From positions 96,840 to 160,839 of the forward strand of contig JAKCPI010031598.1 in assembly GCA_023213315.1 (NCBI GenBank): DNA of 64,000 bases. Direction: 5' to 3'. Shown in pieces: positions 10,994-22,869 of the stretch. The notes under the pieces were generated by a model. That model did no database searches and was not told the origin of the DNA. It saw nothing but the letters and a program-made list of their open reading frames with translations. Position 1 is the first letter of the stretch. Each line of letters begins with the position of its first letter. Position numbers and translations under genes: made by a program. This stretch comes from Euborellia annulipes. Taxonomy: Eukaryota; Arthropoda; Insecta; Dermaptera; Anisolabididae.

Positions 10994-11371
10994 CATTTTA
11001 TTAATGTCAGGAGATGTACGTGACTTATTTTCATAGTATACCCATGGCTTTTCGATTAATTCGAGTTCTTTTTCATCGTTATACTCGTCTTCCGTTTCAT
11101 AAATAATATCGTCTTCATCGTCTGATTGACTTAAAATATTTGCTACAATCTTTTTATAACTCTCTTTCCAATATTTGTTATCCTCCTGTATAATATTAAC
11201 CTCAGATGCTATGATTGATATTTGTTTAACATCTTTAATAATCATAGGTTGAGCGTCATTCTTTCCTTCGGTGGAAATGTTCACATGATTCTGTTGGCTA
11301 TTTAGAATAATATTCACCTTGCTCCCTTTAATCTCTAATTTTTCCTCCACCGCTTGACTGGTTATCTCCAT
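10994..11371 (-). CDS. Unrecognised acidic protein, MEITSQ family exon, left copy
   Basis: I do not recognise this family. A 126-codon exon starts MEITSQAVEEKLEIKG and ends at a phase-0 GTGAGG donor-like site (10,993-10,988). The first half has alternating hydrophobic residues (KVNIILNSQQ, QISIIASEVN), suggesting beta strands. The second half has an acidic run (SQSDDEDDIIYETEDEYNDE). There is no signal peptide or membrane segment. The inverted copy at 45,670-46,047 has the same length and differs by only a few residues (NKYW/TKFW, DINK/NILK). Reading past the donor enters TA repeats, which fits an intron there. Downstream exons were not found. It may belong to a gene carried by the large repeat block. 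Confidence 0.5.
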
Positions 11372-11782
11372 TTTTAAATCAAAAATTGTTAATTATAAAT
11401 ATAATTTACTTAATTAAAAAAGTTAAATCACTTTTTATATTTAACAATAATATGATGAAACGTTTATGATTGTGGTACCAATAAAAAAAAGTTGAAAAAA
11501 AAATACCCCAGATTAAAAACAAATTAATTATATAGAATATTTTTTTTATTTTAGATTTCAATAAAAAAAAAAAAACAGTAATTTTCTTTATCTTAAGAAA
11601 ATATTTAAATAGGCATTTTAATATTAGGATTTGTATTGTACAAAGAGAAAATTTTAAAATATTTATATTTTAAACATTGGTAGTAATGAGAGGAGGATAT
11701 TTCAAATAAGTATAAAATTATTTTATTATTAATAAATATTAATTATTTTTGTACGTTTCAAAGAATATACAAAATAAAAAAA
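11372..11782. other. AT-rich, no gene seen; empty site for the TTAA element
   Basis: This stretch matches 44,490-45,660 inverted, without the 791-bp element. The single TTAA around 11,411-11,416 is the empty target. No coding region is supported. Confidence 0.6.
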
Positions 11783-12650
<868 letters not shown>

Positions 12651-12889
12651 ACATTTTTTAATCGGGTTTAAAATTCATGAAAATGAAGAAAAGGGCAAAA
12701 TTTTGCCCAAAGGGCCTTCGATCCACTCCCGAAGGATTCTCTCAAACGAATGTTAAATTTTTTTCAATTTCCCGGTTATATTTTTATTATATTTATATAC
12801 GTATTTTATTCATTCATATATTTATAAATTTTATAATATTCAAGTTAAAAAATAAAAATTAATTTATAAATATTTATTATTAATATTAT
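12651..12889. other. Block B sequence, no gene supported
   Basis: A short frame from about 12,677 (MKMKKRAKFCPKGLRSTPEG) has the same length and nearly the same text in the inverted copy at 43,691-43,876. Because the whole DNA is conserved to the same degree, this is no evidence for coding. A GGGCAAAATTTTGCCC palindrome lies at about 12,692-12,707. Confidence 0.4.
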
Positions 12890-13117
12890 AACATTATTTA
12901 GTCAAATTTGACTTTGTATGTAGTTGATTGAAAAGTGGGGAAAGAGGGAGGGGAAGGGAGAGGGTAGTTTCAGAGCCTATATAAGCCACAAGAGCGAGGA
13001 GAAAAATCAGAAGAAAACTCAATAATTCGAAAAGATTTTGTAGATTTTACCCGTCCGAGCCTCATCCTAAGGGATAGGTGAATTTTTTCTTAACTTCGGT
13101 TAAGAAAGTGCAATAAA
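12890..13117 (+). promoter_or_regulatory. TATA / UUCG-hairpin / AATAAA module, copy 1
   Basis: A conserved run of about 230 bp starts near ATAACATTATTTAGTC. It includes TATATAAG (12,978-12,985), a GTCCGAGCCTCATCCTAAGG phrase, an 8-bp stem closed on a C(TTCG)G loop (13,087-13,106: TTCTTAAC TTCG GTTAAGAA) and AATAAA at 13,112-13,117. Copies lie at about 16,940, 19,065, 43,440 (minus) and 53,505 (minus). The order TATA, about 100 nt, hairpin, polyA signal fits either an LTR U3-R region or a short transcribed unit. Target duplications, LTR ends and a primer site were not found. Confidence 0.65.
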
Positions 13118-13260
13118 TCGGATTTTTTTAAAATTAATAAAATGATTAAAAAAAAAAAAACCTTTCCTCTCCTCTCTGACAGATTAGGAATTAGTAATTG
13201 AAATTTTTTTATAGGTTATCTTTTATCAAAATACACAAGAATTAATTTTTTTAATAAATA
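13118..13260. other. Conserved sequence after the module
   Basis: A CCTTTCCTCTCCTCTCTGAC phrase and an ATAGGTTATCTTTTATCAAA phrase are shared by every copy of the module. No gene is seen. Confidence 0.6.
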
Positions 13261-13985
13261 CTAGCCGCGTCGCCCGCCTTCGGCGGGCTTCGCGCCTAGC
13301 CGGGGGGCTTCGTCCCCCTGGACCCCCCTCCAGCTGGCTCGGGCCCGCCTGCGGCGGACCCTCGCCTTTTCTTAATTATGAGAACCCGTGGCGCCCGCCT
13401 TTGCATCTATACAGGGGGGCTTCGCCCCTGGACCCCCCGCCATCTGGCTCGGGCCCGCCTGCGGCGGACCCTCGCCTTTTCTTAATTATGAGAACCCGTG
13501 GCGCCCGCCTTTGCATCTATACAGGGGGCTTCGCCCCCTGGACCCCCCGCCATCTGACTCGGGCCCGCCTGCGGCGGACCCTCGCCTTTTCTTAATTATG
13601 AGAACCCGAGGCGCCCGCCTTTGCATCTAGTCAGGGGGCTTCGCCCCCTGGACCCCCCGCCAGCTGGCTCGGGCCCGCCTGCGGCGGACCCTCGCCTTTG
13701 CTTCTTACTAATGAAAAGAGAAGAATTACTACCTACTCCAATCCAGAGCCTGCTTGAGGATTTGTTTACATTCATGGAATACACAAATGAAAAGAATACA
13801 TAAATATTTCTCTATACATTTCCTATGGGAGAAATCGTAACTTTAAAAATTAATAACTCAAAAAGTTATGGGAATTTCGGGATGAAAATAATTTTCCTGT
13901 AATCCCGAGAAGGTCCTCTTTATGCAAAAAAAAATTTCATTTCAAAATTCCAACGGGAAGTTGCCTAAATAGAGCTTGACAGACG

Positions 13986-14016
<31 letters not shown>

Positions 14017-14042
14017 GGACATTAGTGAATTATATATATAGA
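13261..14042 (-). mobile_element. Non-autonomous Helitron
   Basis: Read on the minus strand it begins TCTATATATATAATTCAC and ends GGCGACGCGGCTAG, with a strong GCCCGCCGAAGGCGGGC hairpin just before the CTAG end. It sits exactly between A (13,260) and T (14,043). The inverted block copy near 43,315-43,330 has the joined A|T site with no element. TC start, 3' hairpin, CTAG end and A|T target are the Helitron signature. It contains a 110-bp GC-rich tandem repeat and a (GTCT)n tract. No Rep or helicase frame is present. Confidence 0.93.
13290..13710. repeat. 110-bp GC-rich tandem repeat in the Helitron
   Basis: About three and a half units with a 110-bp period contain GGACCCCCCGCCATCTGGCT and CTTAATTATGAGAACCCG. 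The GC content contrasts sharply with the AT-rich surroundings. The frames through it are repeat products. Confidence 0.9.
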
Positions 14043-14205
14043 TTCTTAGAAAAATCAATTAAAATACCTTAGATAAAATGTTTAAATTTTAATTTTTGCT
14101 TAAATATATTATAATATATTTTAGGCCTGTCTGAATTTTTTTTTTTTTAATAGGCCTACATGAACTTTAAAAACTTAAGATGCATAATTATTGATTAAAT
14201 ATTAG

Positions 14206-16319
14206 CCTAAATTTAATACATTTCTTTTGTTAAATAATATAATATTTAACTTAGGCCTACTTATTATTTAGGCTACTTTAAAATTTGAATAATTAAAATT
14301 TTGTGAGAACTGACATTTGTAAAAATAAAAAGAAATTTAGGCCTACAAGTTTAATAATGGTTTTTATTTTATTATTATCTTATTATTTAGAGATATTTAA
14401 TAATTTGTAAAAGTTTGACTTTTTTATTATTCTATTAACAAATGTCAGTTCTTACAAAATTTTTTGTCATTTTTGAATAAATTATTGAAAATAAAAATCT
14501 GTATTTTATTAAGTTATAGATAAAATATCCTACATTGAATTAGATAAAAATTTATCTTTATTTATCCTATTCTGGATAATAACAAAGAAGATAAGAACGA
14601 ACAATTCAATTGAAGAAACTTTCATTCATAAAATATGCTTTGCATTCAAAACATTTATTTTAAAAACAAAATTTATTTGTTTCCATGCGGACAATTGACC
14701 TAAAAAAAAAAAAAAAAATACATAATATTCATTATTTTTATTAAAAATTTTTTTTATATAATAATACACTGCGCGTCAAAGAAAACCTAACACTTTGTTT
14801 CTTCTTAGAAAGAGCTGTACTAATCAATCTTATGATACTGTAATTTATTAAAAATCTAATTTGAATATCTTAAACAATTTCTAAGTAAATTGAACTCAAA
14901 TCCATATCATTTTAATAAATAATTACAATTTAAATTAAACAAAGACAAAAAATGTCGAAATTATTTTATTTAAGGCAAATTTCTAAAATTTTAAAATAAT
15001 CTTTCTGTTTCAGTTTTTCTCTGTCTATTTTATTGGAAATTCTTATAAAAACAAAATTTTTAATAAATATCCAACAAAACATATCGAGATTATGTTGATT
15101 TGTTCCTCAAATTGAAAATCGACATATTTATCTTTATTTTAATTGATTTGTATTTGTGTTAAAAGGGTATTTATAAATCATTTTGGTTTTTTTTTAGCTA
15201 GAGCAAATTATTATATTTTACTTTCTCTTTCCCTGTATTATAAAGCTTAAATGGTTTGGGTCCCATGGGGGAGGGGAGGCTATGCCTTTGCTTAGAAATG
15301 TATAAGATATTTTATATTAAATGTTTCTTAAATTCGAGTATCATTAAGGTAGATTAGATATGAAGAAGAAACAAAATGTTACGTTATTGTTGACGAGCAG
15401 GAGATTTAGCCTCTAATTTTAGTGGCCTTATTTTTTGGAAAATAATAATTTAATAATTACTAAATTAAAATTTTTTATTCATATTTTTTTTTATTAACAA
15501 TTTTAACGAAATTTTAAATACCTTAATTTCTTAGCCTGGCTTTATTAGCCAAAACCTTCTCGTTATAGCATATCTCCAGTTTAACCTTCCGAGAAGGTTG
15601 GATTCTGGTTGGGAGTTTTATTTTTTGGTTTTTTATCCCAAATAACTCTTGGGACTTCTTTTGCACTAAAGTGCGAAGGCTCTGATTCGAGTTGCGATCC
15701 TCTTCCAAGCCATTGCTTTGGCTTGCTTCGATAATCTTTTTATTAAGGAACGACATCTTTAACAAAAAACACAAAATTAGTAACCTATTTAACGAAAACG
15801 AGGCGAAACGAAATATCCCTAATCTATTTAAATGATATGAATAAGAAATTTCGGAAAATTGATTGGTCCAGAAAATATCAGATAGCCAACATACTAATTA
15901 AAAAAAAAAAAAATTATCTCTTCTTAAACTAGATATTATATAAAATAATATTTTATTTTAAAATTTCAATTTTTATTTTTCAATTTTTTATATTATATTA
16001 TTATTATTTTTTATTTTATTTTATTTTTTTTTTTAAATTTAAAATAATTTATATATTATCAAAATTTTTCTATTTTTTTTCAAATTAAAAAAAAAAAATT
16101 ATTATAAGATCAGTGATGACCGAGCTGAAGCTCGATAGTTTTTTCTTTTGATAAAATTGGAAAAAAACTAAAAAAGTACATCAATAAAGTACTTGTACTT
16201 TATTTTTCCCAAAGACAAGAGCTACTGCAATTTCATATTAGTTCCGAAAATAGATTATAATTAAAATTTGAAACAAATCATTAGAGCCGCTTTCGAGAAC
16301 TGATTTACTTACATATAAA
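14206..16319. repeat. Large direct repeat, copy 2
   Basis: Matches 1-2,144 at about 97-99% except over the coding exon. It lacks the LINE insertion at 2,145-2,784 and provides its empty site. The first 320 bases also match block B' inverted. Confidence 0.9.
15523..15756 (-). CDS. Unrecognised small basic protein, MSFLN family exon, copy 2
   Basis: The ATG at 15,756-15,754 opens 77 codons (MSFLNKKIIEASQSNG...) ending in KARLRN and a TAA. The TAA lies just before the AAG|GTATTT that acts as the donor-like site in copy 1. Relative to copy 1, four extra bases near the end shift the frame into this stop, so this copy may end here or may be damaged. Shared residues with copy 1 are MSFLN.K, SLR.LV.KK.Q, PTRIQP.R and YNE.VLA.KAR. 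The nucleotide sequence is only about 55-60% alike, although the sequence on both sides is about 97% alike. Function unknown. Confidence 0.45.
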   Translation of the reverse strand: MSFLNKKIIEASQSNGLEEDRNSNQSLRTLVQKKSQELFGIKNQKIKLPTRIQPSRKVKLEICYNEKVLANKARLRN

Positions 16320-16939
16320 CAAGGGTAGATTTCTCGTTTAATAGTATAGGATTTAATGATTATTGGCTCAACCAAGACTTACGATTTTAGAAACCTGTGG
16401 TCGATTCTTCGAAAGGAAAATTAGAATAATTTTTAGTTAAGAGCACTATTAAATGATAATTTCAATTAAGAAGTTAAATAACAAGAATGTAATTTTGAAT
16501 AATTTGCAGAGATAGATTTTTCATTAATTTATTATCGATTTTATTAAAAACCCTTGAAATAAATCAATTAGCCTTAAGGGTTAATGCTCAAAAACATATG
16601 TCAAAATTACGATCTTATTTTCCTTTAAATAACTTACTAAAAATATAATTCAATTCAATTAAAAAAATAATATTACAAAATACTCACTTTCGTCCTCTCC
16701 AAAAAATATATTATTATATATATATTTTACTCTTTATATATATAAAGATTATTTTTTATTTTATTTTTTTTTTTTTTAATTTAAAATAATTTATATATTA
16801 TCAAAATTTTTCTATTTTTTTCAAATTTAAAAAAAAAATTATTATAAGATCAGTGATGACCGAGCTGAAGCTCGATAGTTTTTTCTTTTGAGATAATTGG
16901 AAAAAAAACTAAAAATATAATATAATAACTATAGATACT
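16320..16939. other. Repeat-derived AT-rich sequence, no gene
   Basis: 16,320-16,440 matches 2,789-2,909. 16,624-16,700 matches 3,705-3,780. 16,750-16,890 repeats 1,815-1,975, including the small palindromic motif. I see no gene. Confidence 0.6.
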
Positions 16940-17170
16940 ATAACATTATTTAGTCAAATTTGACTTACTATGTAGTTGTTTGAAAAGCGGGGAAAAGAGG
17001 GAGGGTAGTTTCAGAGCCTATGTAAGCCATAAGAGCGAGCAGAAAAATCAGAAAGAAATCAGAAAGAAACTGGAAAATATTTGAAAATAAATAATTACCC
17101 GTCCGAGCCTCATCCTAAGGGATAGGTGAATTTTTTCTTAACTTCGGTTAAGAAAGTGCAATAAATCGGA
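16940..17170 (+). promoter_or_regulatory. TATA / UUCG-hairpin / AATAAA module, copy 2 (TATA altered)
   Basis: The module matches copy 1, including the hairpin near 17,135-17,154 and AATAAA just after it. The TATA motif reads TATGTAAG (near 17,019) in place of TATATAAG. If the TATA box matters, this copy should be weaker. Confidence 0.6.
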
Positions 17171-17627
17171 TTATTTAAAAATTAATAAAATGATTAAAAA
17201 AAAAAAACCTTTCCTCTCCTCTCTGACAGATTAGGAATTAGTAATTGAACTTTTTTTATAGGTTATCTTTTATCAAAATACACAAGAATTAATTATTTTT
17301 TAATAAAAATTCATACAAAAATCTATTAAACTAATAAATAAAAGGCTTAAAATTCAATTTTTGCTTAAACTCAGATAATTTTGAAATATATTATATCATC
17401 TATTAGGCTTTAATCTGAATTTTTTTTTTAATACATGAACTTTAAGAACTTTTAAGATGCATAATTATCGTTACATTTAATTTTTATATAGGCCTATTCA
17501 TTTCTTTTGTTTAATAATATAATATTTTACTTATTTACTTATTATTTACTTTAAAATTAGAATTTTGTGAGAATTGACATTTGTATAAATAAAAAAAAAA
17601 TTTACAAGGTTAATATTAGTTTTTATT
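17171..17627. other. Shared sequence after module copy 2
   Basis: This stretch closely matches 19,310-19,620 and 19,797-19,990, and the inverted 53.0-53.5 kb. No gene is seen. Confidence 0.55.
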
Positions 17628-17903
17628 TTATATTTTAATAATATTAATATTTTTAATAATTTGTAAAAGTGAGCTTTCAATTATTCTATTAACAAATGTC
17701 ATGAAAGACATTTTTGAATAACTTTGAAAATAAAAATATACCAGTAGTATAATCGTATTATTAACAAATTCAGTTTTTTGAAAATGGAATATTATAAAGT
17801 ATCCTCTAGGGAGAGAGGGTTGTAATTTATTTTTAATTAATAAATCTAGTAATTTGAAATTGTTATAGTTCTCTGCTAATAGATCATACCAACGAATTGT
17901 CAT
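17628..17903 (-). CDS. Unrecognised small exon, MTIRWYD family, left copy
   Basis: The ATG at 17,903-17,901 opens a frame reading MTIRWYDLLAENYNNFKLLD, then LLIKNKLQPSLPRGYFIIFH. Homology with the inverted copy at 55,310 holds down to about 17,735. Below that the left copy runs into the common repeat sequence (GGTATATTTTTATTTTC) and the right copy runs into different DNA, so the last part of the frame is probably not protein. No domain, signal peptide or catalytic motif is visible. The two copies differ by single residues (FKLL/FNLL). Whether it is expressed is unknown. Confidence 0.35.
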   Translation of the reverse strand: MTIRWYDLLAENYNNFKLLDLLIKNKLQPSLPRGYFIIFHFQKTEFVNNTIILLVYFYFQSYSKMSFMTFVNRIIESSLLQIIKNINIIKI

Positions 17904-19044
17904 TTTGCAAATCAACGTTAGAATACAACTATTTTACATAGCGTTTTATCTATTATGTTTGTTTTTTAACTTATTTAGAACTGAAGACCCAAATACTCAA
18001 AGATGCCAAAATATTTGAAATTGCAACATAATTAAATTCTAAACATAAAAAATAAGTTAAATGAAATAACAGAGGTTATATGGGAACTATAATTATATAT
18101 TAGAGTCTAGTGATCCTAAATATCATGTTTCGGGTCATTATATGAAACAAAATAGATATTTTTGTTATTTACCTGGGATAAAGTGTAAGACTAGGCCTAT
18201 TTTTATCTTCGTTCTTGTCGTTCATTAATCTTAATATTAATAAATAAAAAAAATAAGTGTTGTCTGGATGGATTTTCCTTGGCTGACTCCAATCTGCAAA
18301 TTGAATATTATTAATTTAAAAAAAAAAAAAAAAGATTAAACATGTAATACAAATTTAACATTCACATTTTTTTTTTAAAATAATATTTACTTTCAAATTG
18401 TCTGATTAAAATATTGTGAAAATATCTTAAAGAGAGTTTGACATTTGTCAAAATAAAAATTAATTGGCAAAATTAGCCTAATAATTCTTTTTATCTTTTA
18501 TTATAATATTTAATATTTTAAATATTTAATAATTAGTTGAACTTTAAGATTTTAAATATTCATAAAATATATCAGAATTGATTAAACTAAAAGCAAATGT
18601 CACTAAAGAGATTAAATTTTTTACTATTTTTTTTTTTTTTTTAATATTATACTATTTATTAATAATGCTATACAATATTATAGCATAATTATAATAATAA
18701 TATTCAGTGGTTAATCGTCCTGTTGTTCCAATATCCTGGGACCACAAATAACTGAAGGGTTTCTATTAGAGCAATTATATATTAAAATTAAATGAAAAAT
18801 GCAAAAGAATTTAAATCGAAACTAAGACCTTCATTCTTTTTATTTTTTTTTTTAACAATTATAATACAATTTGTTTAAAAATACATTTTGACATATTTTT
18901 ATAAATATTTTAAAATTTCCCGGTCATTTTTTGATTACATATTCTCATAATATTTATTTATATAGGTATTTTATGTAATAAATATAAATTTTATATTATT
19001 TAAATATTATATAGTGATTAAAAATTAGAAATTAATTTATAAAT
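17904..19044. other. Block C AT-rich sequence, no gene
   Basis: I see only A/T-rich DNA conserved with the inverted copy. There are no supported frames, RNA genes or clear element ends. Confidence 0.55.
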
Positions 19045-19300
19045 ATTTTTTATTAATATTATAACATTATTTAGTCAAATTTGACTTTGTATGTAGTTGA
19101 TTGAAAAGTGGGGAAAGAGGGAGGGTAGTTTCAGAGCCTATATAAGCCACAGGAGCGAGCAGAAAAATCAGAAGAAAACAAAAACTCAATAATTCGAAAA
19201 GATTTTTTTGTTGATTTTACTCGTCCGAGCCTCATCCTAAGGGATAGGTGAATTTTTTCTTAACTTCGGTTAAGAAAGTGCAATAAATCGGATATTTTAA
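19045..19300 (+). promoter_or_regulatory. TATA / UUCG-hairpin / AATAAA module, copy 3
   Basis: TATATAAG lies at 19,139-19,146, the TTCTTAAC-TTCG-GTTAAGAA stem-loop at about 19,257-19,276, and AATAAA follows. The upstream start (ATAACATTATTTAGTC) and the downstream CCTTTCCTCTCCTCTCTGAC phrase are as in the other copies. Confidence 0.65.
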
Positions 19301-19624
19301 AAATTAATAAAATGATTAAAAAAAATAACCTTTCCTCTCCTCTCTGACAGATTAGGAATTAGTAATTGAACTTTTTTTATAGGTTATCTTTTATCAAAAT
19401 ACACAAGAATTAATTATTTTTTAATAAAAATTCATACAAAAATCTATTAAACTAATAAATAAAAGGCTTAAAATTCAATTTTTGCTTAAACTCAGATAAT
19501 TTTGAAATATATTATATCATCTATTAGGCTTTAATCTGAATTTTTTTTTTTAATACATGAACTTTAAGAACTTTTAAGATGCATAATTATCGTTACATTT
19601 AATTTTTATAGGCCTATTCATTTA

Positions 19625-19796
19625 TAACAAAACGAAACAGACCAAGAAATTATCAACACCAGGAGCAGGAGGTTTTACTTGGCGTGTAGATGCAGGTGGA
19701 GATGCAAAATAAGTAAATAAATAAAATTTTATTTATTTACTTATTTTGCATCTCCACCTGCATCTACACGCCAAGTAAAACCTCCTGCTCCTGGTG
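19625..19796. mobile_element. Hairpin insertion with 11-bp target duplication
   Basis: 172 bp are flanked by CTATTCATTTA at 19,614-19,624 and again at 19,797-19,807. The inverted copy of this site near 53,190-53,200 has one CTATTCATTTA and no insertion. 19,657-19,796 is a perfect palindrome of 140 bp with no loop (centre 19,726/19,727). One arm reads as a protein end, STPGAGGFTWRVDAGGDAK and TAA, followed by AATAAATAAA. This looks like the 3' end of a processed transcript copied into a snap-back hairpin and inserted. The source gene is not recognised. Confidence 0.85.
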
Positions 19797-20310
19797 CTAT
19801 TCATTTATTTTGTTTAATAATATAATATTTTACTTATTTACTTATTATTTACTTTAAAATTAAAATTTTGTGAGAATTGACATTTGTATAAATAAAAAGA
19901 AATTTACAAGCTTAATATTAGTTTTTATTTTATATTTTAATAATATTAATATTTTTAATAATTTGTAAAAGTGAGTTTTCAATTATTCTATTAACAAATG
20001 TCATGAAATATTTTTTGTCATTTTTGAATAAATTTTTGAAAATAAAAATGTACCAGTATATTTTATTAAGATACAAAATAATTTTTAAAGCACATTTATT
20101 TTAAAAGCTATTTTTAATATTATATTATTCGTTTTAGAATTTATATAAAAAATATAATAATCCTCGATGACATGAATTTTATACATTTGAAAAATTTTAA
20201 TAAAGAGAATATTTATTTGATAATTGATTCATTTAATCGTTAATTAGAAAATAAATAATGAAATAAATAAGAAAAATTATTAACTAAATTCTTTTATTGT
20301 TTAAAACTTA

Positions 20311-20837
20311 AAAAAAAAATAAATTTTGAAAAAATCTCTCCAAGGGAGCTGTCATTTGGGAAAATCTCATTTTATAGTTAATAAATATTTTATAATTTTT
20401 GTTTTAAGTAATCAATTCTATTCTAAATAATTAATAAAGAATTATACTATAATTTAGTATTGAGGAATAAATTATTTAAGAAAAATTAGGAAGATAAAAA
20501 GAAAAAAAAACAGCCTTTTCGTCTCTCTCATCACTTCTATTTGGTTTTCTATTTTTCATCAATACTCAATAAATCTAGAGCCTCCTACATATGATTAATT
20601 CTTGTATATTTACTGCACTTCAATAAATTTCTCATACATTTGTTGTGTTTTTTCTGCAATTCACCTACCAAATATTTTGGTAGATTACTTAACAATCTAC
20701 TACAATAGTTAATATGTGACTCTATCAATGTTTTATATAACAAATTTTGAAAAAATGCCCAAATACCGGGTATTCATTTTTTTACTTTTTTTACACATTA
20801 CTTTTATTGTTATTTTTGTGTCATCAATCAGCATGTA
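20311..20837. other. Left-only AT-rich stretch, no gene
   Basis: This segment has no partner in the inverted block C copy, where 20,310 and 20,838 are almost joined. I see no element ends or coding region, so it may be an old insertion or a deletion in the other copy. Confidence 0.45.
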
Positions 20838-20941
20838 AACACTCAATTCGTCAGTCCCTAGATAAGTAATATTTTGGAAATTTATTAATAATTATTTCAA
20901 CAATATACTGGATTTGGCTGTCTTTTCATTGTTATATTTAA

Positions 20942-20960
20942 ATGGGGGGGGGGGGGGGGG
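20942..20960. repeat. Poly-G tract
   Basis: A run of about 19 G residues sits in AT-rich DNA. The inverted copy lacks it. Confidence 0.9.
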
Positions 20961-21001
20961 GATATAAAAGAAATAAAAAGTATTCCATATCAATTAGCGG
21001 A

Positions 21002-21142
21002 TTTTTACTTTCTCTTACCCTATATATGAAATATATAGAGAGAGAAAGTATTGCGATCATGTCAAAAATTCGATGTCGAGATTTTGATGGATATACATGT
21101 TTTGAGGTCCCCTGAGTCCAAAAAAGTGGGTCCCGCAAATTG

Positions 21143-21179
<37 letters not shown>

Positions 21180-22109
21180 TGTGTGTATGTATGTGTGTGT
21201 GGACAGATTTTTAGCATGAAGGAGTTGAGCTAGCGGATTGAAATTTTATATTTAACTTAGGTACCTTTGAAGAATCTCAAAATAAGCTTTTGAACAAAAT
21301 CGGCCAAAAAGTACTAGTACTTTACTGATGTACTTTTTCAGTTTTTTTCGATTTTCTCAAAATTCCCTCCAAGGATTTTTTTTTTTAATTCATAAATCAA
21401 CTATTTTTTAGATGCTCTTTAAAATGTATATTCTCATTTTGCCGTTGAAATCTTCTGAAGACCACTTTACTCTTGTTCTTCATAGGAAAGTAGAAATGGT
21501 TGCCATGGTAACGGAATTTAAATCTTTTTCTTTTTATTAGATTAAAAATCAATTATTATTTAAATTCCCATTTATTTTTTTTATTTTATTTCTGTTTTTA
21601 ATTGTTTCCAAGAAAACATATATATATATATATATATCTCCCACTTGCAAACATTATCGTCTCTCTCTACTCTTTTTAAATTCCCTTTCCACCTTATCTT
21701 CGCATAGAAACAATGTTAATTTCCTATAGGGATTTGTATGTTAATTTCGATTCAAAAGGGGGTCCCCTTTGGAACTTTTTACGCATTTAAAATTTTTTTT
21801 TTCAATTCTTATGAAATTTTGTATTTATTTACGATTCTATATTGTGTATAAAATGTCCAAATATGAGATTAAAATTTTGAAAAATAACCATAGTTTATTT
21901 CAAGCAGTCAACATTTAAAATGCAAGTTTGAAACTAAGGTGCTATGGGAAACTAAATATATCTCGACACAAAAAATCTGGTGTGACCAGCACAGTGCGCA
22001 ACTTTCTCTTACCGAAGGGTAAGAGAAAGTTGTGTGCTGTGCCCCCCGCCACCCAGTTTTTTTTAATTATAATTTATTTTTTTTTTTTTTTTTTTTTGGT
22101 GGTGTGGGT

Positions 22110-22156
<47 letters not shown>

Positions 22157-22239
22157 GGGGGGTGGTTGTTTTTTTTTATATATAAAATATAAAAATTATT
22201 TATAAAATAAGTTGTGTGCTGTGCGCCAGTCACGCCAGA
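21002..22239 (-). mobile_element. Hairpin-headed element family, full copy with nested low-complexity insert
   Basis: On the minus strand it begins TCTGGCGTGACTGG and ends GGTAAGAGAAAGT plus A residues. The inverted block C copy at 52,505-52,530 holds the empty site, AAAAAATCCGC, so the element went in at an A-tract, at an A|T step. The head hairpin is split by about 160 bp with a long G run (22,040-22,200). A (GT)n tract at about 21,145-21,200 is part of the element. Confidence 0.85.
22040..22203. repeat. Low-complexity insert with a long G run
   Basis: About 45 consecutive G residues (near 22,110-22,154) follow a T run and precede AT-rich DNA. The insert separates the two arms of the element's head hairpin. 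Length is likely to be unreliable in assemblies. Confidence 0.8.
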
Positions 22240-22504
22240 TTTTTTGTGTTTTATATCAAAAACGTCAGTCCCTTGGAAGTTTTTCAACCGTAAAGCTAAG
22301 AGGCTGATTTTAGGTTATATATTAATACAAAATAAAAAAAAATAAAAAAATCTGAGTGTTAAGACTTACTCTATGGATACAATTATCTTATTGTCTATCA
22401 AAATCAATCCAAACAATTGAAATCAAACTCACAAATTGTGCATTTCAAATTCGACCCCAAAGTTAACACATTTTTGTAGAATGACCCATATATATATATA
22501 TATT

Positions 22505-22869
22505 TCTCTCAGAAACAAACCCAATCTCCTAACACATCCACTAACCAAACCAACAACACATCGACTTGGGGAGGCAGACTGAGGCCCCGTAGTCAACCTA
22601 AACCGAACACAAACGCAATCACACACACTCAACCTTCCTCCTGCTCTCAGAGACCAAACCAAGCCTCTGAGGCATCCACCAAATTGACCTGGGGAACAGC
22701 AAGACTGCGACCCCGTAAACAAACCATCCCAACAATTCCCCCTAATTCCATACTCTTGAAAATGGCTCCAAAAGGAGAGCAGAAACGTCGAGTAAATCTC
22801 AACATCACACGCGACTCAACCCGAGAAAACTTATCTTCGCATACATCCAGTCGCGGAAACCTTTCAGAA
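22505..22869 (+). mobile_element. Penelope-like terminal fragment in a (TA)n tract
   Basis: The last 120 bases (TTGAAAATGGCTCCAAAAGG, GCAGAAACGTCGAGTAAATC, GACTCAACCCGAGAAAACTT) are a relative of the arms at 10,733-10,938. The element is inserted in a TA microsatellite, and the inverted copy at about 52,250-52,280 has only TA repeats. The upstream 230 bp are C-rich and contain two diverged units of a GACTTGGGGAGGCAGACTGA / GACCTGGGGAACAGCAAGAC type. No reverse transcriptase is present. Confidence 0.55.

Noticed and set aside
12677..12862. 61-codon frame identical in both inverted blocks
   Set aside because: All DNA around it is conserved equally, and its second half is AT-rich low complexity (YIYIRILFIHIFINF).
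13388..13803. Pro/Gly/Ala-rich frames
   Set aside because: They read through the 110-bp GC-rich repeat of the Helitron; no conserved start or splice sites.
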